Assembly (NCBI RefSeq): GCF_023283885.1
Contig: NZ_JAKILA010000017.1
Span: 1-64,000, forward strand
DNA from: Shewanella basaltis
GTDB taxonomy: Bacteria; Pseudomonadota; Gammaproteobacteria; Enterobacterales; Shewanellaceae
DNA length: 64,000 nt
Reading direction: 5' to 3'
This document shows positions 53,198-62,483 of this stretch, piece after piece. The position numbers and the translations under genes were made by a program. Numbering within the stretch: position 1 is the stretch's first letter; each line of letters begins with the position of its first letter. The notes under the pieces were generated by a model, which was given only the letters and a program-made list of their open reading frames with translations, was not told the DNA's origin and searched no databases.

Positions 53198-53233
53198 GGC
53201 AGGCCAACTCACCCCAGCACCTGTTGGCCTGCC
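53198..53233 (-). terminator. Hairpin between the ACAD and kinase genes
   Basis: GGCAGGCCAAC at 53198-53208 pairs perfectly with GTTGGCCTGCC at 53223-53233 across a 14-base loop, just after the ACAD stop codon on the minus strand. It has only a short A/T run after it, so partial termination or a processing site is possible. Confidence 0.55.
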
Positions 53234-53240
53234 GGCAAAG

Positions 53241-54452
53241 TTATTGCGTCACTTTTTTCACTAAATCACGACCAAGTTGCATCATGTGCACCTGATCAGG
53301 GCCATCGGCTAACCGTAGGGTTCGCTGACCAGCCCAGGCATGTGCTAAAAAGGTATCTTGGCTAACACCCACGGCGCCATGACATTGAATGGCGCGATCG
53401 ATAACATCAAGTGACATGCTAGGGGCGACAATTTTAATCATGGCGATTAAATCTTTTGCCGCTTTGTTGCCTTCTGTGTCCATTTTTTGCGCCGCTTTTA
53501 ATGTCATTAACCGTGCCTGTTCAATCTGACAGGCAGATTTGGCAATGTCTTCTCGAACCGATTGCTGCTTAATCATCGGCTGACCAAAAACAATGCGTTC
53601 ACTGACGCGTTTGCACATTAAATCTAAAGCACGCTGTGCAATGCCAATTGAGCGCATGCAGTGATGAATTCGTCCTGGGCCTAATCGGCCTTGGGCGATT
53701 TCAAACCCTTTACCTTCTCCCACAATAATGTTGTCAACTGGCACCCGCACGTCGGTAAAGGTCACTTCAGCGTGGCCTTCAGGCGAATCATCGTAGCCAA
53801 ACACTTGCATTGGCCTCACCACCTTAACGCCCGGGGTATTCATTGGTACAAGCACTTGAGATTGTTGAATGTAGCGATTGGTATTGTCTGGATCGGTTTT
53901 GCCCATCACAATCATGATTTCGCATTGTTTACGACAGGCGCCGCTGATGTAAAACTTACGGCCATTGATAACATATTCGTCACCATCGCGAACAATACTC
54001 AACTCGATATTGGTTGCATCACTTGAGGCAACCTCAGGTTCGGTCATGGCAAATGCAGAGCGGATTTTGCCCTCAAGCAGTGGTTCTAACCATTGTTTTT
54101 TCTGGGCTTCACTGCCGTATTTAGCCAATACTTCCATATTGCCTGTGTCTGGCGCAGCGCAGTTAAACACTTCGGGCGCCCACATGACCTTACCCATAAT
54201 TTCAGCTAATGGTGCATATTCTAAATTGGTTAATCCGCCACTGTATTGACCGTATGCCACAGGTAAAAACAAGTTCCACAAACCTTGTGCTTTTGCTTTG
54301 GCCTTAAGCTCTTCCATTAACGGCGGCGTTGACCAGGGTTCAAGGGCAACTTGCCTGTGCATTTCATCCTCAACCGGATAAACATGCAAATCCATAAACT
54401 CGTTGACCTGGTTAATTAACCCTTGAACTTTTTCGCTGTATTCAAAATTCAT
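53241..54452 (-). CDS. Acyl-CoA dehydrogenase of the ACAD10/ACAD11 C-domain type
   Basis: 403-residue acyl-CoA dehydrogenase-fold protein. [17 protein letters not shown] near residues 134-150 is characteristic of ACAD10/11. [11 protein letters not shown] near 164, [13 protein letters not shown] near 254 and [19 protein letters not shown] near 358 follow. In this group the enzyme removes phosphate from a 4-phosphoacyl-CoA to give an enoyl-CoA, working with the kinase partner encoded next to it. FAD binding is expected. It starts 64 bases after the Old Yellow Enzyme gene ends, with AAGGA as its ribosome site. Confidence 0.9.
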   Translation of the reverse strand: MNFEYSEKVQGLINQVNEFMDLHVYPVEDEMHRQVALEPWSTPPLMEELKAKAKAQGLWNLFLPVAYGQYSGGLTNLEYAPLAEIMGKVMWAPEVFNCAAPDTGNMEVLAKYGSEAQKKQWLEPLLEGKIRSAFAMTEPEVASSDATNIELSIVRDGDEYVINGRKFYISGACRKQCEIMIVMGKTDPDNTNRYIQQSQVLVPMNTPGVKVVRPMQVFGYDDSPEGHAEVTFTDVRVPVDNIIVGEGKGFEIAQGRLGPGRIHHCMRSIGIAQRALDLMCKRVSERIVFGQPMIKQQSVREDIAKSACQIEQARLMTLKAAQKMDTEGNKAAKDLIAMIKIVAPSMSLDVIDRAIQCHGAVGVSQDTFLAHAWAGQRTLRLADGPDQVHMMQLGRDLVKKVTQ

Positions 54453-54516
54453 ATGCTGTCCTTTAACTGGAACTTAGTGCGTAATTAAGTGGCGCTAATC
54501 AATCGCTGCAAATGGG

Positions 54517-55644
54517 TTAGCTCAGCGACATCAATGATTTTTTGTTAAACGGCTTAATCTCATTGATGGCATTGGTTTTAATTTTATTAACCCATTGCGG
54601 ATCAACCAGTAACGCACGTCCAATGCCGACTAAATCAAACTCGTCGTTATTTAAGCGCACCAATAATTCATCAATGCCCGTAGGGTTTGAAGTGCCAGAC
54701 AAATCAGCATTGCCTTCGCCAATAAAGTCAGCGTCAAGCCCAACGTTACCCACGGTGATAACAGGTTTGTTGGTCAGTTTTTTAGTCCAACCGGCAAGGT
54801 TTAGATCAGAGCCTTCAAATTCTGGCACCCAAAAACGGCGAGTACTGGCATGAAAGATGTCTACACCCGCATCGCTTAATAAGCCTAAAAAGGTGGCTAG
54901 CTCTTCAGGGGTTTGACACAATTTTGCAGTGTAATCTTGTTGTTTCCACTGAGAAAAACGGAAGATAACCGTAAAGTCTTCGCCCACTGCTGCGCGGATG
55001 GCTTGAACAATTTCAACGCCAAAGCGAGTGCGATTTTCTAGCGAACCACCGTATTTATCATCGCGTTGATTGGTGCCTTCCCAAAAGAATTGGTCAACGA
55101 GGTAACCGTGTGCGCCATGAACTTCAATCGCATCAAAACCAATGTTTTTTGCATCAAGCGCAGCTTGGGCAAATGACGCGACGACTTCGTCAATGTCAGC
55201 TTGTGTCATGGCTACACCATTTGGTGCACCAGGTTTGTATAATCCAGATGGGCTGTATGCAGGTGCTTCTTTGTCTGGGCCTACACCGGGCTTTCTCACC
55301 GCGCCAACATGCCAAAGCTGAGGCGCAATTTTGCCGCCTGCTGCGTGTACTTCGTCAACCACATGCTTCCATCCGGCTAACGCAGCCTCACCATAAATGG
55401 CGGGTACGTTTTCATAGCCGTTAGCCGCTTTATGGGAAATAAAGGTGCCTTCAGTAATAATTAATCCCACATCCCCTTCTGCACGGCGACGGTAATAACC
55501 TGCAACCTCATCATTTGGGACATAGTTAGGCGAAAACGCGCGGGTCATTGGTGCCATTACCGTTTTATTTTTAAGCGATAATGATTTATTTGAAAACGAT
55601 TCAAATAGCTTATTAATGCCAGTGTGTTGAGTGCTATTCATCAT
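54517..55644 (-). CDS. Old Yellow Enzyme-family NADH:flavin oxidoreductase
   Basis: 375-residue TIM-barrel flavoenzyme. NKTVMAPMTRAFSPN near residues 26-40 and ITEGTFISHKA near 59 are FMN and substrate contacts. FDAIEVHGAHGYLVDQFFWEGTNQR near 165-189 has the HGAHGYL motif that holds the catalytic His pair. GIGRALLVDPQWVNKI near 340 is the phosphate loop. The family reduces activated C=C bonds such as enones; 2,4-dienoyl-CoA reductase is a larger relative. It lies in the catabolic operon, 45 bases after the SDR gene. Confidence 0.88.
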   Translation of the reverse strand: MMNSTQHTGINKLFESFSNKSLSLKNKTVMAPMTRAFSPNYVPNDEVAGYYRRRAEGDVGLIITEGTFISHKAANGYENVPAIYGEAALAGWKHVVDEVHAAGGKIAPQLWHVGAVRKPGVGPDKEAPAYSPSGLYKPGAPNGVAMTQADIDEVVASFAQAALDAKNIGFDAIEVHGAHGYLVDQFFWEGTNQRDDKYGGSLENRTRFGVEIVQAIRAAVGEDFTVIFRFSQWKQQDYTAKLCQTPEELATFLGLLSDAGVDIFHASTRRFWVPEFEGSDLNLAGWTKKLTNKPVITVGNVGLDADFIGEGNADLSGTSNPTGIDELLVRLNNDEFDLVGIGRALLVDPQWVNKIKTNAINEIKPFNKKSLMSLS

Positions 55645-55689
55645 TCATTCCTAAAGTGTGCTTATTAATATGGATATTGTTGGGCTGCA

Positions 55690-56460
55690 TTAACCAATCA
55701 AATAGCCACCATCAACATTGATGGCAGTACCGGTTGTATAACTTGAAGCATTTGAGGCCAAATACAACACAGTGCCAGCCATTTCGTCAGGCTGCGCAAC
55801 GCGCTTCATCGGCACGTGATGCATCAGTTGTTTTAAAATGGCAGGATTGTCTACCAATGCCGAGGCAAATTTTGTGTCAGTGCCGCCAGGCAGTAAGGCA
55901 TTAACACGGATGTTAAATTGGGCACATTCTTTGGCAAATGCCTGAGTCATTGAGATCACAGCCGCTTTAGTGACTGAATAGATGCCCTGATAATCACCAG
56001 GAATAACCCCATTTACAGACGCCACGTTAATGATCGAGCCGCCGCCACTGGCTTTCATTAATTTTGCGCCTTGAGTCGACATAAAGAAGTAACCGCGAAT
56101 GTTCACATCAACGGTTTTTTGAAAAGCAGCTAAATCAGTATCAATAATGTGACCAAAATAGGGATTGGCCGCCGCATTATTCACAAGAATATCTAACTTG
56201 CCATGTTGCTCCGTAATGGCTGCAAAAATAGCATCAATTTGATTGAGTTCACCAATATGACACGCTATGGCCTGGGCACTGCCGCCATCGGCAATAATTT
56301 GCTCTACAACCGCTTGGCATGCTTCAATTTTACGACTCGAAACAATAACGTGGGCACCATATTGCGCCAATACTTTAGCCACACTCTCACCAATGCCTCG
56401 GCTCGCACCTGTAACCAACGCCACCTTCCCTGTTAAATCAAATAAATTACCAGTATTCAT
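55690..56460 (-). CDS. Short-chain dehydrogenase/reductase
   Basis: 256-residue classical SDR. TGASRGIGESVAKVLAQYGA near residues 17-36 binds the cofactor, VSSRKIEACQ near 40 suggests NADP may be used, NNAAANPYF near 91 and GIYSVTKAAVISMTQAFAKE near 156-175 hold the active site with YxxxK. The C-terminus TGTAINVDGGYLIG is typical. It is closest in style to DHRS4-type carbonyl reductases. The gene begins 101 bases after the histidine phosphatase gene, with a 17-bp tandem duplication in that gap. Confidence 0.88.
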   Translation of the reverse strand: MNTGNLFDLTGKVALVTGASRGIGESVAKVLAQYGAHVIVSSRKIEACQAVVEQIIADGGSAQAIACHIGELNQIDAIFAAITEQHGKLDILVNNAAANPYFGHIIDTDLAAFQKTVDVNIRGYFFMSTQGAKLMKASGGGSIINVASVNGVIPGDYQGIYSVTKAAVISMTQAFAKECAQFNIRVNALLPGGTDTKFASALVDNPAILKQLMHHVPMKRVAQPDEMAGTVLYLASNASSYTTGTAINVDGGYLIG

Positions 56461-56475
56461 TTTTTATCCTTGTTG

Positions 56476-56505
56476 TGTAGGTTACTGAGTTATGTAGGTT
56501 ACTGA
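56476..56505. repeat. Tandem 17-bp duplication
   Basis: TGTAGGTTACTGA at 56476-56488 recurs at 56493-56505, with a 17-bp period. It lies just upstream of the SDR start on the minus strand. Confidence 0.55.
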
Positions 56506-56561
56506 CCTAAACGTTAATTAACTCAACCATAAAATGCAGATGCTTTTGTATAACACATGGG

Positions 56562-57296
56562 TTATCTAAAGGTTATCCATTCATCACCAGCCATTTCTAA
56601 ATGACTGTAATTATTGAAATAGTCGACACTTAACCTGTTTTCAGAAAACAGCAACTTAGTGACACTGGTATTTCGTGTTTGTTGATTTACCGCCAACGTC
56701 TGCTGATCACTTAACTGCAATATATACTGAATAATGGTTGATATTGTGCCGCCAGAGGTAAATACCAAAATGTCTTTAGGCTGACTGGCGTGCGATTTAG
56801 CTGTGTCCATGCCACGCTTTTTAGCCAATTCCTGCTCAATAATATTGTGTAAAGCACGAATACAACGGCTTTTAAATTGTGGCCAACTCTCTTTGTATTC
56901 TAAATCGTGGTTACCGCTCATCCAGCGATTAAGCGCTTGGTAAAACTCTTTGTGAAGGACTTTATTTGGCTGTTCAAATTGCTGTAGTTTGGCGTTCATC
57001 TGTGCAAAGTGATGCCACTCACTGTTGTACTTTTGCAAAATGTCTACATGGTCAAATTCATTAAATCCAGAATGCAGAACCGTTGGAATGGTGTTAATCG
57101 CTAATCCTTTAGAAAAGTGCAACAGTGTCTGACCATGCCTTAATAAATCACCGCAATAAAACTTAACAGGCGTTGATCTTGCACGCCAATACTGACCTAA
57201 CATTGCAGATTGCTGACACCCTTTTTCCGACAGTTGATCATAATCACTACTTCCAAAAGAAGCCTGCCCATGTCTAATCAAATAAATTGCAGCCAT
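56562..57296 (-). CDS. Histidine phosphatase-family protein
   Basis: 244-residue branch-1 histidine phosphatase. IRHGQASFG near residue 7 contains the phospho-accepting His in the RHG motif, and FTSGGTISTIIQYIL near 178 has the C-terminal part, with Ser/Gly in place of the usual His (SGGTI rather than GHG), a change seen in many bacterial members. The middle is helical. The substrate is unknown. It is the head of the minus-strand run, divergent from the LysR gene across a 280-base gap that holds the shared operator site. Confidence 0.82.
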   Translation of the reverse strand: MAAIYLIRHGQASFGSSDYDQLSEKGCQQSAMLGQYWRARSTPVKFYCGDLLRHGQTLLHFSKGLAINTIPTVLHSGFNEFDHVDILQKYNSEWHHFAQMNAKLQQFEQPNKVLHKEFYQALNRWMSGNHDLEYKESWPQFKSRCIRALHNIIEQELAKKRGMDTAKSHASQPKDILVFTSGGTISTIIQYILQLSDQQTLAVNQQTRNTSVTKLLFSENRLSVDYFNNYSHLEMAGDEWITFR

Positions 57297-57480
57297 TAAA
57301 TGTCTCTCGGTAATAAAAATGAAGTCAGAAACAACACAATGTTATGAAAACCCAATAACCTAACAGCCAGCACAAAAATGTACCCGATTGATTTTCTGTT
57401 TTGTTTAAACCTCTTACTTAAGCAGAAAATGCATAGGTAATTTAATCTACTTGACTATGCTAATCCCAAGCTCTAAATTG

Positions 57481-57511
57481 AACAAATGAATAGTTCTTAT
57501 ACCCTACTATT
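57481..57511 (+). promoter_or_regulatory. Candidate operator before the LysR gene
   Basis: AACAAATGAATAGTT at 57481-57495 is identical to 49303-49317, and the AATA-N15-TATT element spans 57489-57511. Inside it, ATAGT and ACTAT form an inverted repeat with an 11-base spacer, the form of a LysR (T-N11-A) box. It is ~70 bases from the LysR start and ~190 from the divergent phosphatase gene. Confidence 0.6.
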
Positions 57512-57578
57512 TGTATTTTAAATAGTTAAGCTAGGCTATCTGTAATAAACAACGCATAAGCGCATCATTGGGGTGAGT

Positions 57579-58490
57579 ATGAAAATTGATTTAAATTTAT
57601 TTGTGGTTTTTGATGCGATTTATTGTGAGGGTAATATTACCAAGGCAGCCTCGGTATTGAATTTATCTCAACCGGCTGTTAGCCACTCGCTCGGTAAACT
57701 CAGGGCACATTTTGATGACGCCTTATTCATAAGGCAGGGTAACGAGATGCGACCTACCCCTGTAGCCAAAAATGTGATTGACGATGTTCGTGAGGCATTG
57801 CACCAACTGCAAGTGTGTTTAGTGCAATCGAGACAATTTGAACCGCTCACGTCTCGCAAAAGCTTTTCGTTGTCATTGCATGGCTCGTTAGAGCCATACT
57901 ACCTGCCCATTTTACAAGAAAGTTTATCGCTAGAGTCACCAGCGATTCACCTCAATAGCAATAAGCGAGTTAACCGTAACGAACTGGAAAATAAATTAGC
58001 CAGTGGTGATATCGATTTAGCCATTGATGCGTTATTACCTGTTAGTAACAACATTTGTCATACCCAACTGCAACGCGATAAATTAGTCGTAGTGGCTCGC
58101 AAAGGCCACCCCGCACTGTCTACAACCCTTGATTTAGACACCTACTTAAAACTTGATCATGTGTTGGTATCCTCTCGTTCGACAGGACCAGGCTTAGAGG
58201 ATTTTGAGCTATCGCGAATGGGTTATCACCGCAAAATAGCACTGCGATGCCAACAGGCTTTATCTGCATGTAAAGTTATATTAAACAATGACATGCTTCT
58301 AACCTTACCTAAAACCGCCGCTCAGATGTACAGTGAAATGCTCGATATAGCCACACATCCCATGCCGGTCGATTTACCCGAAATTGGCATACATTTGTAT
58401 TGGCACGTAAATGTCGATAAGGAACCCGCTAACAAATGGCTAAGAAATAAGATGATACTTGCAGCATCGAGCACTACAAAACCAGTTTAA
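57579..58490 (+). CDS. LysR-family transcriptional regulator
   Basis: 303-residue LysR regulator. The winged helix is KIDLNLFVVFDAIYCEGNIT then KAASVLNLSQPAVSHSLGKL (residues ~2-40). The co-inducer domain spans ~85-295 with RDKLVVVARKGHP near 170. The ATG at 57579 is preferred to the GTG at 57573, as GGGGTG is well placed for it. NodD/PnbR/LinR-like members of this group often control catabolism of organic compounds. Divergence from the catabolic run and the operator-like site shared with the maoC operon suggest it controls the acyl-CoA genes. Confidence 0.9.
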   Translation: MKIDLNLFVVFDAIYCEGNITKAASVLNLSQPAVSHSLGKLRAHFDDALFIRQGNEMRPTPVAKNVIDDVREALHQLQVCLVQSRQFEPLTSRKSFSLSLHGSLEPYYLPILQESLSLESPAIHLNSNKRVNRNELENKLASGDIDLAIDALLPVSNNICHTQLQRDKLVVVARKGHPALSTTLDLDTYLKLDHVLVSSRSTGPGLEDFELSRMGYHRKIALRCQQALSACKVILNNDMLLTLPKTAAQMYSEMLDIATHPMPVDLPEIGIHLYWHVNVDKEPANKWLRNKMILAASSTTKPV

Positions 58491-58694
58491 TACCCATTTG
58501 CGTAAGTATGTGAATATGTTCCAGCATGCAATACTGCTACTGTTTGTGCTATGCGCAAGAATGTTGTTAAGTGTTTGTATTATAAACAAAAACAGCTGGA
58601 CACATTTTAGCGATTTATTCATTAATGCGTTTTGTATTATAGCGTTACATCTGTAGCCTATAATTGAGACTTGCCACCACAATATTTAACAACA

Positions 58695-59834
58695 TCATAA
58701 GTTTTCGTCTATCCAGTCGACTATTTGTTTGTCTGAAACCAAGTTTAACAGAGTCTCTTTTTCGCTTTTATCAAGCTTACATAAAAGTCTCAATTTAACT
58801 AAATACATAATTAAACCCAGTTTGTCTTCGTTGAAAGCTTGAGCGCCAAAATTAGGATTATCTTGTAGCAAAATCAGTTTACAAAGATCGACAGAAAACC
58901 CCCACAAGGTCAAAATATACACAGTAAGAATACTTGCATCTCTGAGCACAAATAACTGTTCATCACATTCAGCTGTATTGATGTATTCATCTGACTCAGC
59001 AATCAGTGCTAATTGGCCAATACCTGTAAGTAAGGCAGCAATTGATACCATGTCGGTCATAGCAGAGTTAAACCCCATAGACTGGCTCAATTGTCTTGAT
59101 TGACTAGAAAAATTAAATGCCCAGTCATTAATCAAATGGTGCAAATTAGCGGGTACTTTATCACGCAGGCAATCACTGACAGCCATTGATATTACAATGG
59201 TTTCTGTCATTTTTAATCCTAAACGCTTTATTGCTTCCGCCAATGACACCGTTGGGCGGCTGTATCCTAAAAAAGCTGAATTGGCGAGTTGAATAATTTT
59301 AGCGGCAATAAAAGATTCATGGATAATAACGTCTGCGGCTTGTTCTATATCGACGTCATCTGAGGCAAACAATTTCTGTACCTCTGTGACAATCTCAGGT
59401 AAGGCAAAATAGTAACCTATTCGTCCAAATTTATTACGAGTTTCTTGGTTAAAATTGAGAGTATTAAGACGCTCTACACATGAAAAGACATGAGTTAAAT
59501 CGTCAATAGAAAAAGGTTTTTTCAATACAAAATGGGTAATGGCACTGACTTTAGTGACAACATCTTCGGCCGTATCACCTGTCAGTAAGACTCTCACCGC
59601 AGAAGGAATTATGTTTGCTATGTCTAACAGAACATCATCACCATTACTTTGTGGCATGAGGTAGTCACAAAAAACCACGTCAGGAATGACACCAATTGGT
59701 AATACCGATTGCCAATTATTACAATCTTCACAAAGATAAAAATCCCAATCAGGCTTACTTCTGCGTGCTGTACGTTGCAATGCTTTAAGCATAAATACAT
59801 CATCATCTATAAACAGTGCAGTCAATTTTTTCAT
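58695..59834 (-). CDS. REC-HDOD response regulator
   Basis: 379-residue protein. The N-terminal receiver domain has the acidic pair in LFIDDDVFML near 9-12, the phospho-acceptor Asp in VVFCDYLMPQ near 57, and the Lys in VLKKPFSIDD near 107. An HDOD domain (~140-340) follows: VIIHESFIAAKIIQLANSAF near 188 and AIKRLGLKMTETIVISMAV near 222. HDOD proteins bind or relay signals without the HD phosphohydrolase residues, often in c-di-GMP pathways. Its start overlaps the stop of the EAL gene by 4 bases (59831-59834), so both are co-translated. Confidence 0.9.
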   Translation of the reverse strand: MKKLTALFIDDDVFMLKALQRTARRSKPDWDFYLCEDCNNWQSVLPIGVIPDVVFCDYLMPQSNGDDVLLDIANIIPSAVRVLLTGDTAEDVVTKVSAITHFVLKKPFSIDDLTHVFSCVERLNTLNFNQETRNKFGRIGYYFALPEIVTEVQKLFASDDVDIEQAADVIIHESFIAAKIIQLANSAFLGYSRPTVSLAEAIKRLGLKMTETIVISMAVSDCLRDKVPANLHHLINDWAFNFSSQSRQLSQSMGFNSAMTDMVSIAALLTGIGQLALIAESDEYINTAECDEQLFVLRDASILTVYILTLWGFSVDLCKLILLQDNPNFGAQAFNEDKLGLIMYLVKLRLLCKLDKSEKETLLNLVSDKQIVDWIDENL

Positions 59835-61822
59835 ATTTTACCCATCACAGAAGCAATAGACACATCGGCATTAGAAATCAGCGCAGTAAAATGATCTTCA
59901 GCCTGGGGCCTAGCAATAATAAACCCTTGAATAACATCGCACTTGAGTTTTTCTAACAACTTGATTTGATCAATCTGCTCAACGCCCTCAACAACCACTT
60001 GCATACCGAGATCGTGAGCCATACGGGTGACACTACCGACCATACTTTGGGTGTTTACATTATGAACGATATCCGTAATAAGTGACCGATCGATTTTAAG
60101 TACGTCAATGGGGAGTTTAGATAAATAAGACAAAGATGAATACCCAGTACCAAAGTCGTCCATTGCAATACTGATCCCCGCATTTTTAAGGCGCGTTAAT
60201 TTTTCAGCACTTTCTTCCAAGTTATCAACAAGCCATGATTCTGTTAACTCAAATTCAAGCTTGGTCATATCGATATCAAACCCAGAAAGTAAAGCTTCGA
60301 CACGAGGAATAAAATCAACTTGCGATAATTGTTTACCAGAAACATTAATTGCGACCTTGTCCAGGTGAATGCCTTTTTGTGTCCAACTCGAAATCGCTTT
60401 ACATGCACTCTCTATCACCCAGTAACCTAACTCAATAATTTGACCTTCTTGTTCAGCGATAGGAATAAACACCCCTGGCGAGACATTACCCAATTCAGGG
60501 TGGTTCCAGCGTAACAACACTTCGCAACTGCAAATTTTACCTTTGTTTAAATCAAATTTAGGTTGGTAATGCAAAAACAATTCATCATTTTCGACGGCAT
60601 GAAATAACGCTTTACTGATCAATAACTGATTGCGTTTTTGCTCTATCATCGCAGCATCATAACGCATAAAAAAATGGGTATGCGAAGAACGATATAAACG
60701 ATTAGACATTAATACGTTATTGAGTAACTGTTGAGCGTTATCGCCATCTTCATGGGCAATACAATAGGTAATAACAAATTCCACGTGCACTGATTTGTCT
60801 GAAAACCGGCTCGTATTAAACGGCTCAATAAAATCAGTAAGTTGTTTATGTAAATCAAGTTCAGATTTGTAATTATCCAAGAGTAAAACAAAGTGTTCGT
60901 CACTCAAAAATGATAAAGACGCATTAAACTGTTTAGATTGGCTTAACATTGTGGAAGTAATTTCATCGAATAAGGCTGTACTCTCTGGCAAGCCCATCAT
61001 ATCAGTCCAATAGCTATAGTTTTTTAAATGAATCGCAATCATTGCAAAATGGGTGTTTGATTTAATCAAACCATCTACAGACGACAACAATTCATTTTTG
61101 TCTAAAAATGCCGCCAACGGCTTGCGATTAGACACCGCATCGTCATTTTTATTAACAAAATGCAGCTCAAAAAATCGAGAATTATCTGTTGCCAGCTTAA
61201 AATGTAATTCAACATTTTTGCCTTGACGGTTTTGCATAGTGATTGTGTGTAAATCATCTTCAAACAATGCAGATACGCCGTTATCAGTACAATACGGAAA
61301 CATATCAGACAATAAAATGTGGTTTTGGGTAAAATCAAATAATTGTTTAGCAACACCATTAACGCGTCCCAATTGGCCATTAGGGTGTAATTCAACCAGC
61401 GCTTCAGCAGTATTGGACATGAGCAAGTTGACTTGCTGTTGATGTGCACGACTGTGAAAAGTACTAAAGGCTTCTTTCACTTCAGTAAACAGCGTTTGTT
61501 CATCCCAAGGTTTTTGTAAAAATCGAAATGCTGTTCCAGAGTTAATTAAAGCAACCACAGAATTAAAATCAGTATAGCCGCTGAGGATCATGCACATTGT
61601 CTCTGGATATTGGGCTTTAATTGCTGCGAGCAATTCAGCGCCATTCATTGTGGGCATTCTAAAATCTGAAATAACCACCTGACACACTTGTTGCAGCATA
61701 ATACTTAGGGCTTCTTCGCCACTATTTGCTTTAAAAACTTGATATCCCGCGCGCGTCAACACTCGACTCAATGCACGTAAAATAGCAACTTCATCATCTA
61801 CAATTAGCAGCTTGTTAGTCAT
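59831..61822 (-). CDS. REC-(degenerate GGDEF)-EAL c-di-GMP phosphodiesterase
   Basis: 663-residue response regulator. REC domain at 1-120: LIVDDEVAIL, phospho-Asp in VVISDFRMP near 54, and Lys in FLQKPWDE near 105. A PAS-like segment covers ~135-230. A GGDEF-like domain at ~240-390 has lost its signature (SDEHF near 309), so no cyclase action is expected. The EAL domain at ~410-650 reads EVL in CEVLLRW near 436, INVSGKQ near 500, ELTESW near 530, DDFGTGYSS near 557, KIDRSLI near 578 and VEGVEQ near 614; the catalytic Glu, Asn, Asp pair and Lys are all present. It should hydrolyse c-di-GMP under phospho-control. It is 11 bases after the HTH-REC gene. Confidence 0.92.
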   Translation of the reverse strand: MTNKLLIVDDEVAILRALSRVLTRAGYQVFKANSGEEALSIMLQQVCQVVISDFRMPTMNGAELLAAIKAQYPETMCMILSGYTDFNSVVALINSGTAFRFLQKPWDEQTLFTEVKEAFSTFHSRAHQQQVNLLMSNTAEALVELHPNGQLGRVNGVAKQLFDFTQNHILLSDMFPYCTDNGVSALFEDDLHTITMQNRQGKNVELHFKLATDNSRFFELHFVNKNDDAVSNRKPLAAFLDKNELLSSVDGLIKSNTHFAMIAIHLKNYSYWTDMMGLPESTALFDEITSTMLSQSKQFNASLSFLSDEHFVLLLDNYKSELDLHKQLTDFIEPFNTSRFSDKSVHVEFVITYCIAHEDGDNAQQLLNNVLMSNRLYRSSHTHFFMRYDAAMIEQKRNQLLISKALFHAVENDELFLHYQPKFDLNKGKICSCEVLLRWNHPELGNVSPGVFIPIAEQEGQIIELGYWVIESACKAISSWTQKGIHLDKVAINVSGKQLSQVDFIPRVEALLSGFDIDMTKLEFELTESWLVDNLEESAEKLTRLKNAGISIAMDDFGTGYSSLSYLSKLPIDVLKIDRSLITDIVHNVNTQSMVGSVTRMAHDLGMQVVVEGVEQIDQIKLLEKLKCDVIQGFIIARPQAEDHFTALISNADVSIASVMGKI

Positions 61823-61833
61823 AGTATTCCTAT

Positions 61834-62424
61834 TTACTTTAATTGATTGTTAATCGTCGATATCAGTTGTGTGTTGTCAAAGGGTTTAGGCAGCACAGCA
61901 TTAGCACCTAACTCCAAGGCTTTTTGTAACTGAGGATCAGATAATCCAGAAATAACTACAATCTTAATGTCTGCTAATTCTGGTTGCGCACGAATAAAGG
62001 TCAACACATCAAATCCATCAAGACCTGGCATTGATAAATCTAAGGTGATCAAGTGTGGTTTGTCACGTAGGATTTTTACACCTGCCTGAAAACCGTCGGC
62101 TGCAATATCGATAACAAAGCCCTTTTTCACTAGCACTCTGCGTATCGCATTGCGGATCTCTGTTTCATCATCAATAATTAAAATTCGTTTTTGTAATGCT
62201 GCGTCAACCGAGTTTTGCTCGACACTGGAGTGAGTGATTAACTCTGCTGGCATAGGCATATTTTGCGTTTGCAAAAATAAGATAAAGTCACTTAACAGCA
62301 CGCGATAATTGCCCCGACCGGGCAGTTTATGCCCCTTGAGCTGCCCTTGAGCTATCCAACGACTGACCGTTCTTTGGTGCACATCACAATACTGGGCTAT
62401 TTCACTCGGTTTTAAGGTTTTCAT
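61834..62424 (-). CDS. Excisionase-type HTH fused to a receiver domain
   Basis: 196-residue regulator with an unusual order: an N-terminal excisionase/MerR-like helix-turn-helix (LKPSEIAQYCDVHQRTVSRW then IAQGQLKGHKLPGRGNYRVL, residues ~4-45) and a C-terminal receiver domain (~72-196). The receiver is complete: acidic pair in ILIIDDETEIR, phospho-Asp in LITLDLSMPGLDG near 128, Thr/Ser in VVISGLS and Lys in AVLPKPFD near 182. It heads the REC-EAL and REC-HDOD operon and is divergent from the sensor gene. Three copies of an AGACAAATAAGAC-like motif lie in the shared 214-base promoter, likely its binding sites. Confidence 0.88.
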   Translation of the reverse strand: MKTLKPSEIAQYCDVHQRTVSRWIAQGQLKGHKLPGRGNYRVLLSDFILFLQTQNMPMPAELITHSSVEQNSVDAALQKRILIIDDETEIRNAIRRVLVKKGFVIDIAADGFQAGVKILRDKPHLITLDLSMPGLDGFDVLTFIRAQPELADIKIVVISGLSDPQLQKALELGANAVLPKPFDNTQLISTINNQLK

Positions 62425-62483
62425 GTTTTGTCTACATTTGCACCGCTTGATTATTAACCATTTATAGCATACATTACCCTAAG

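Noticed and set aside
53691-54026. Plus-strand ORF of 111 codons rich in His and Asn
   Set aside because: Antisense to the ACAD10/11-type dehydrogenase; the composition is that of a reverse-frame translation.
55110-55424. Plus-strand ORF of 104 codons rich in Gln and His
   Set aside because: Antisense to the Old Yellow Enzyme gene, with low-complexity composition and no start signal.
58459-58656. Small plus-strand ORF after the LysR gene
   Set aside because: 65 codons overlapping the LysR 3' end, hydrophobic but with no ribosome site; a minus-strand ORF of similar quality overlaps it, so neither is supported.
61834-62424. Excisionase-like HTH as a sign of a prophage or integrative element
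   Set aside because: The HTH is fused to a complete receiver domain and lies in a signalling operon; no integrase, att site or phage gene is near.
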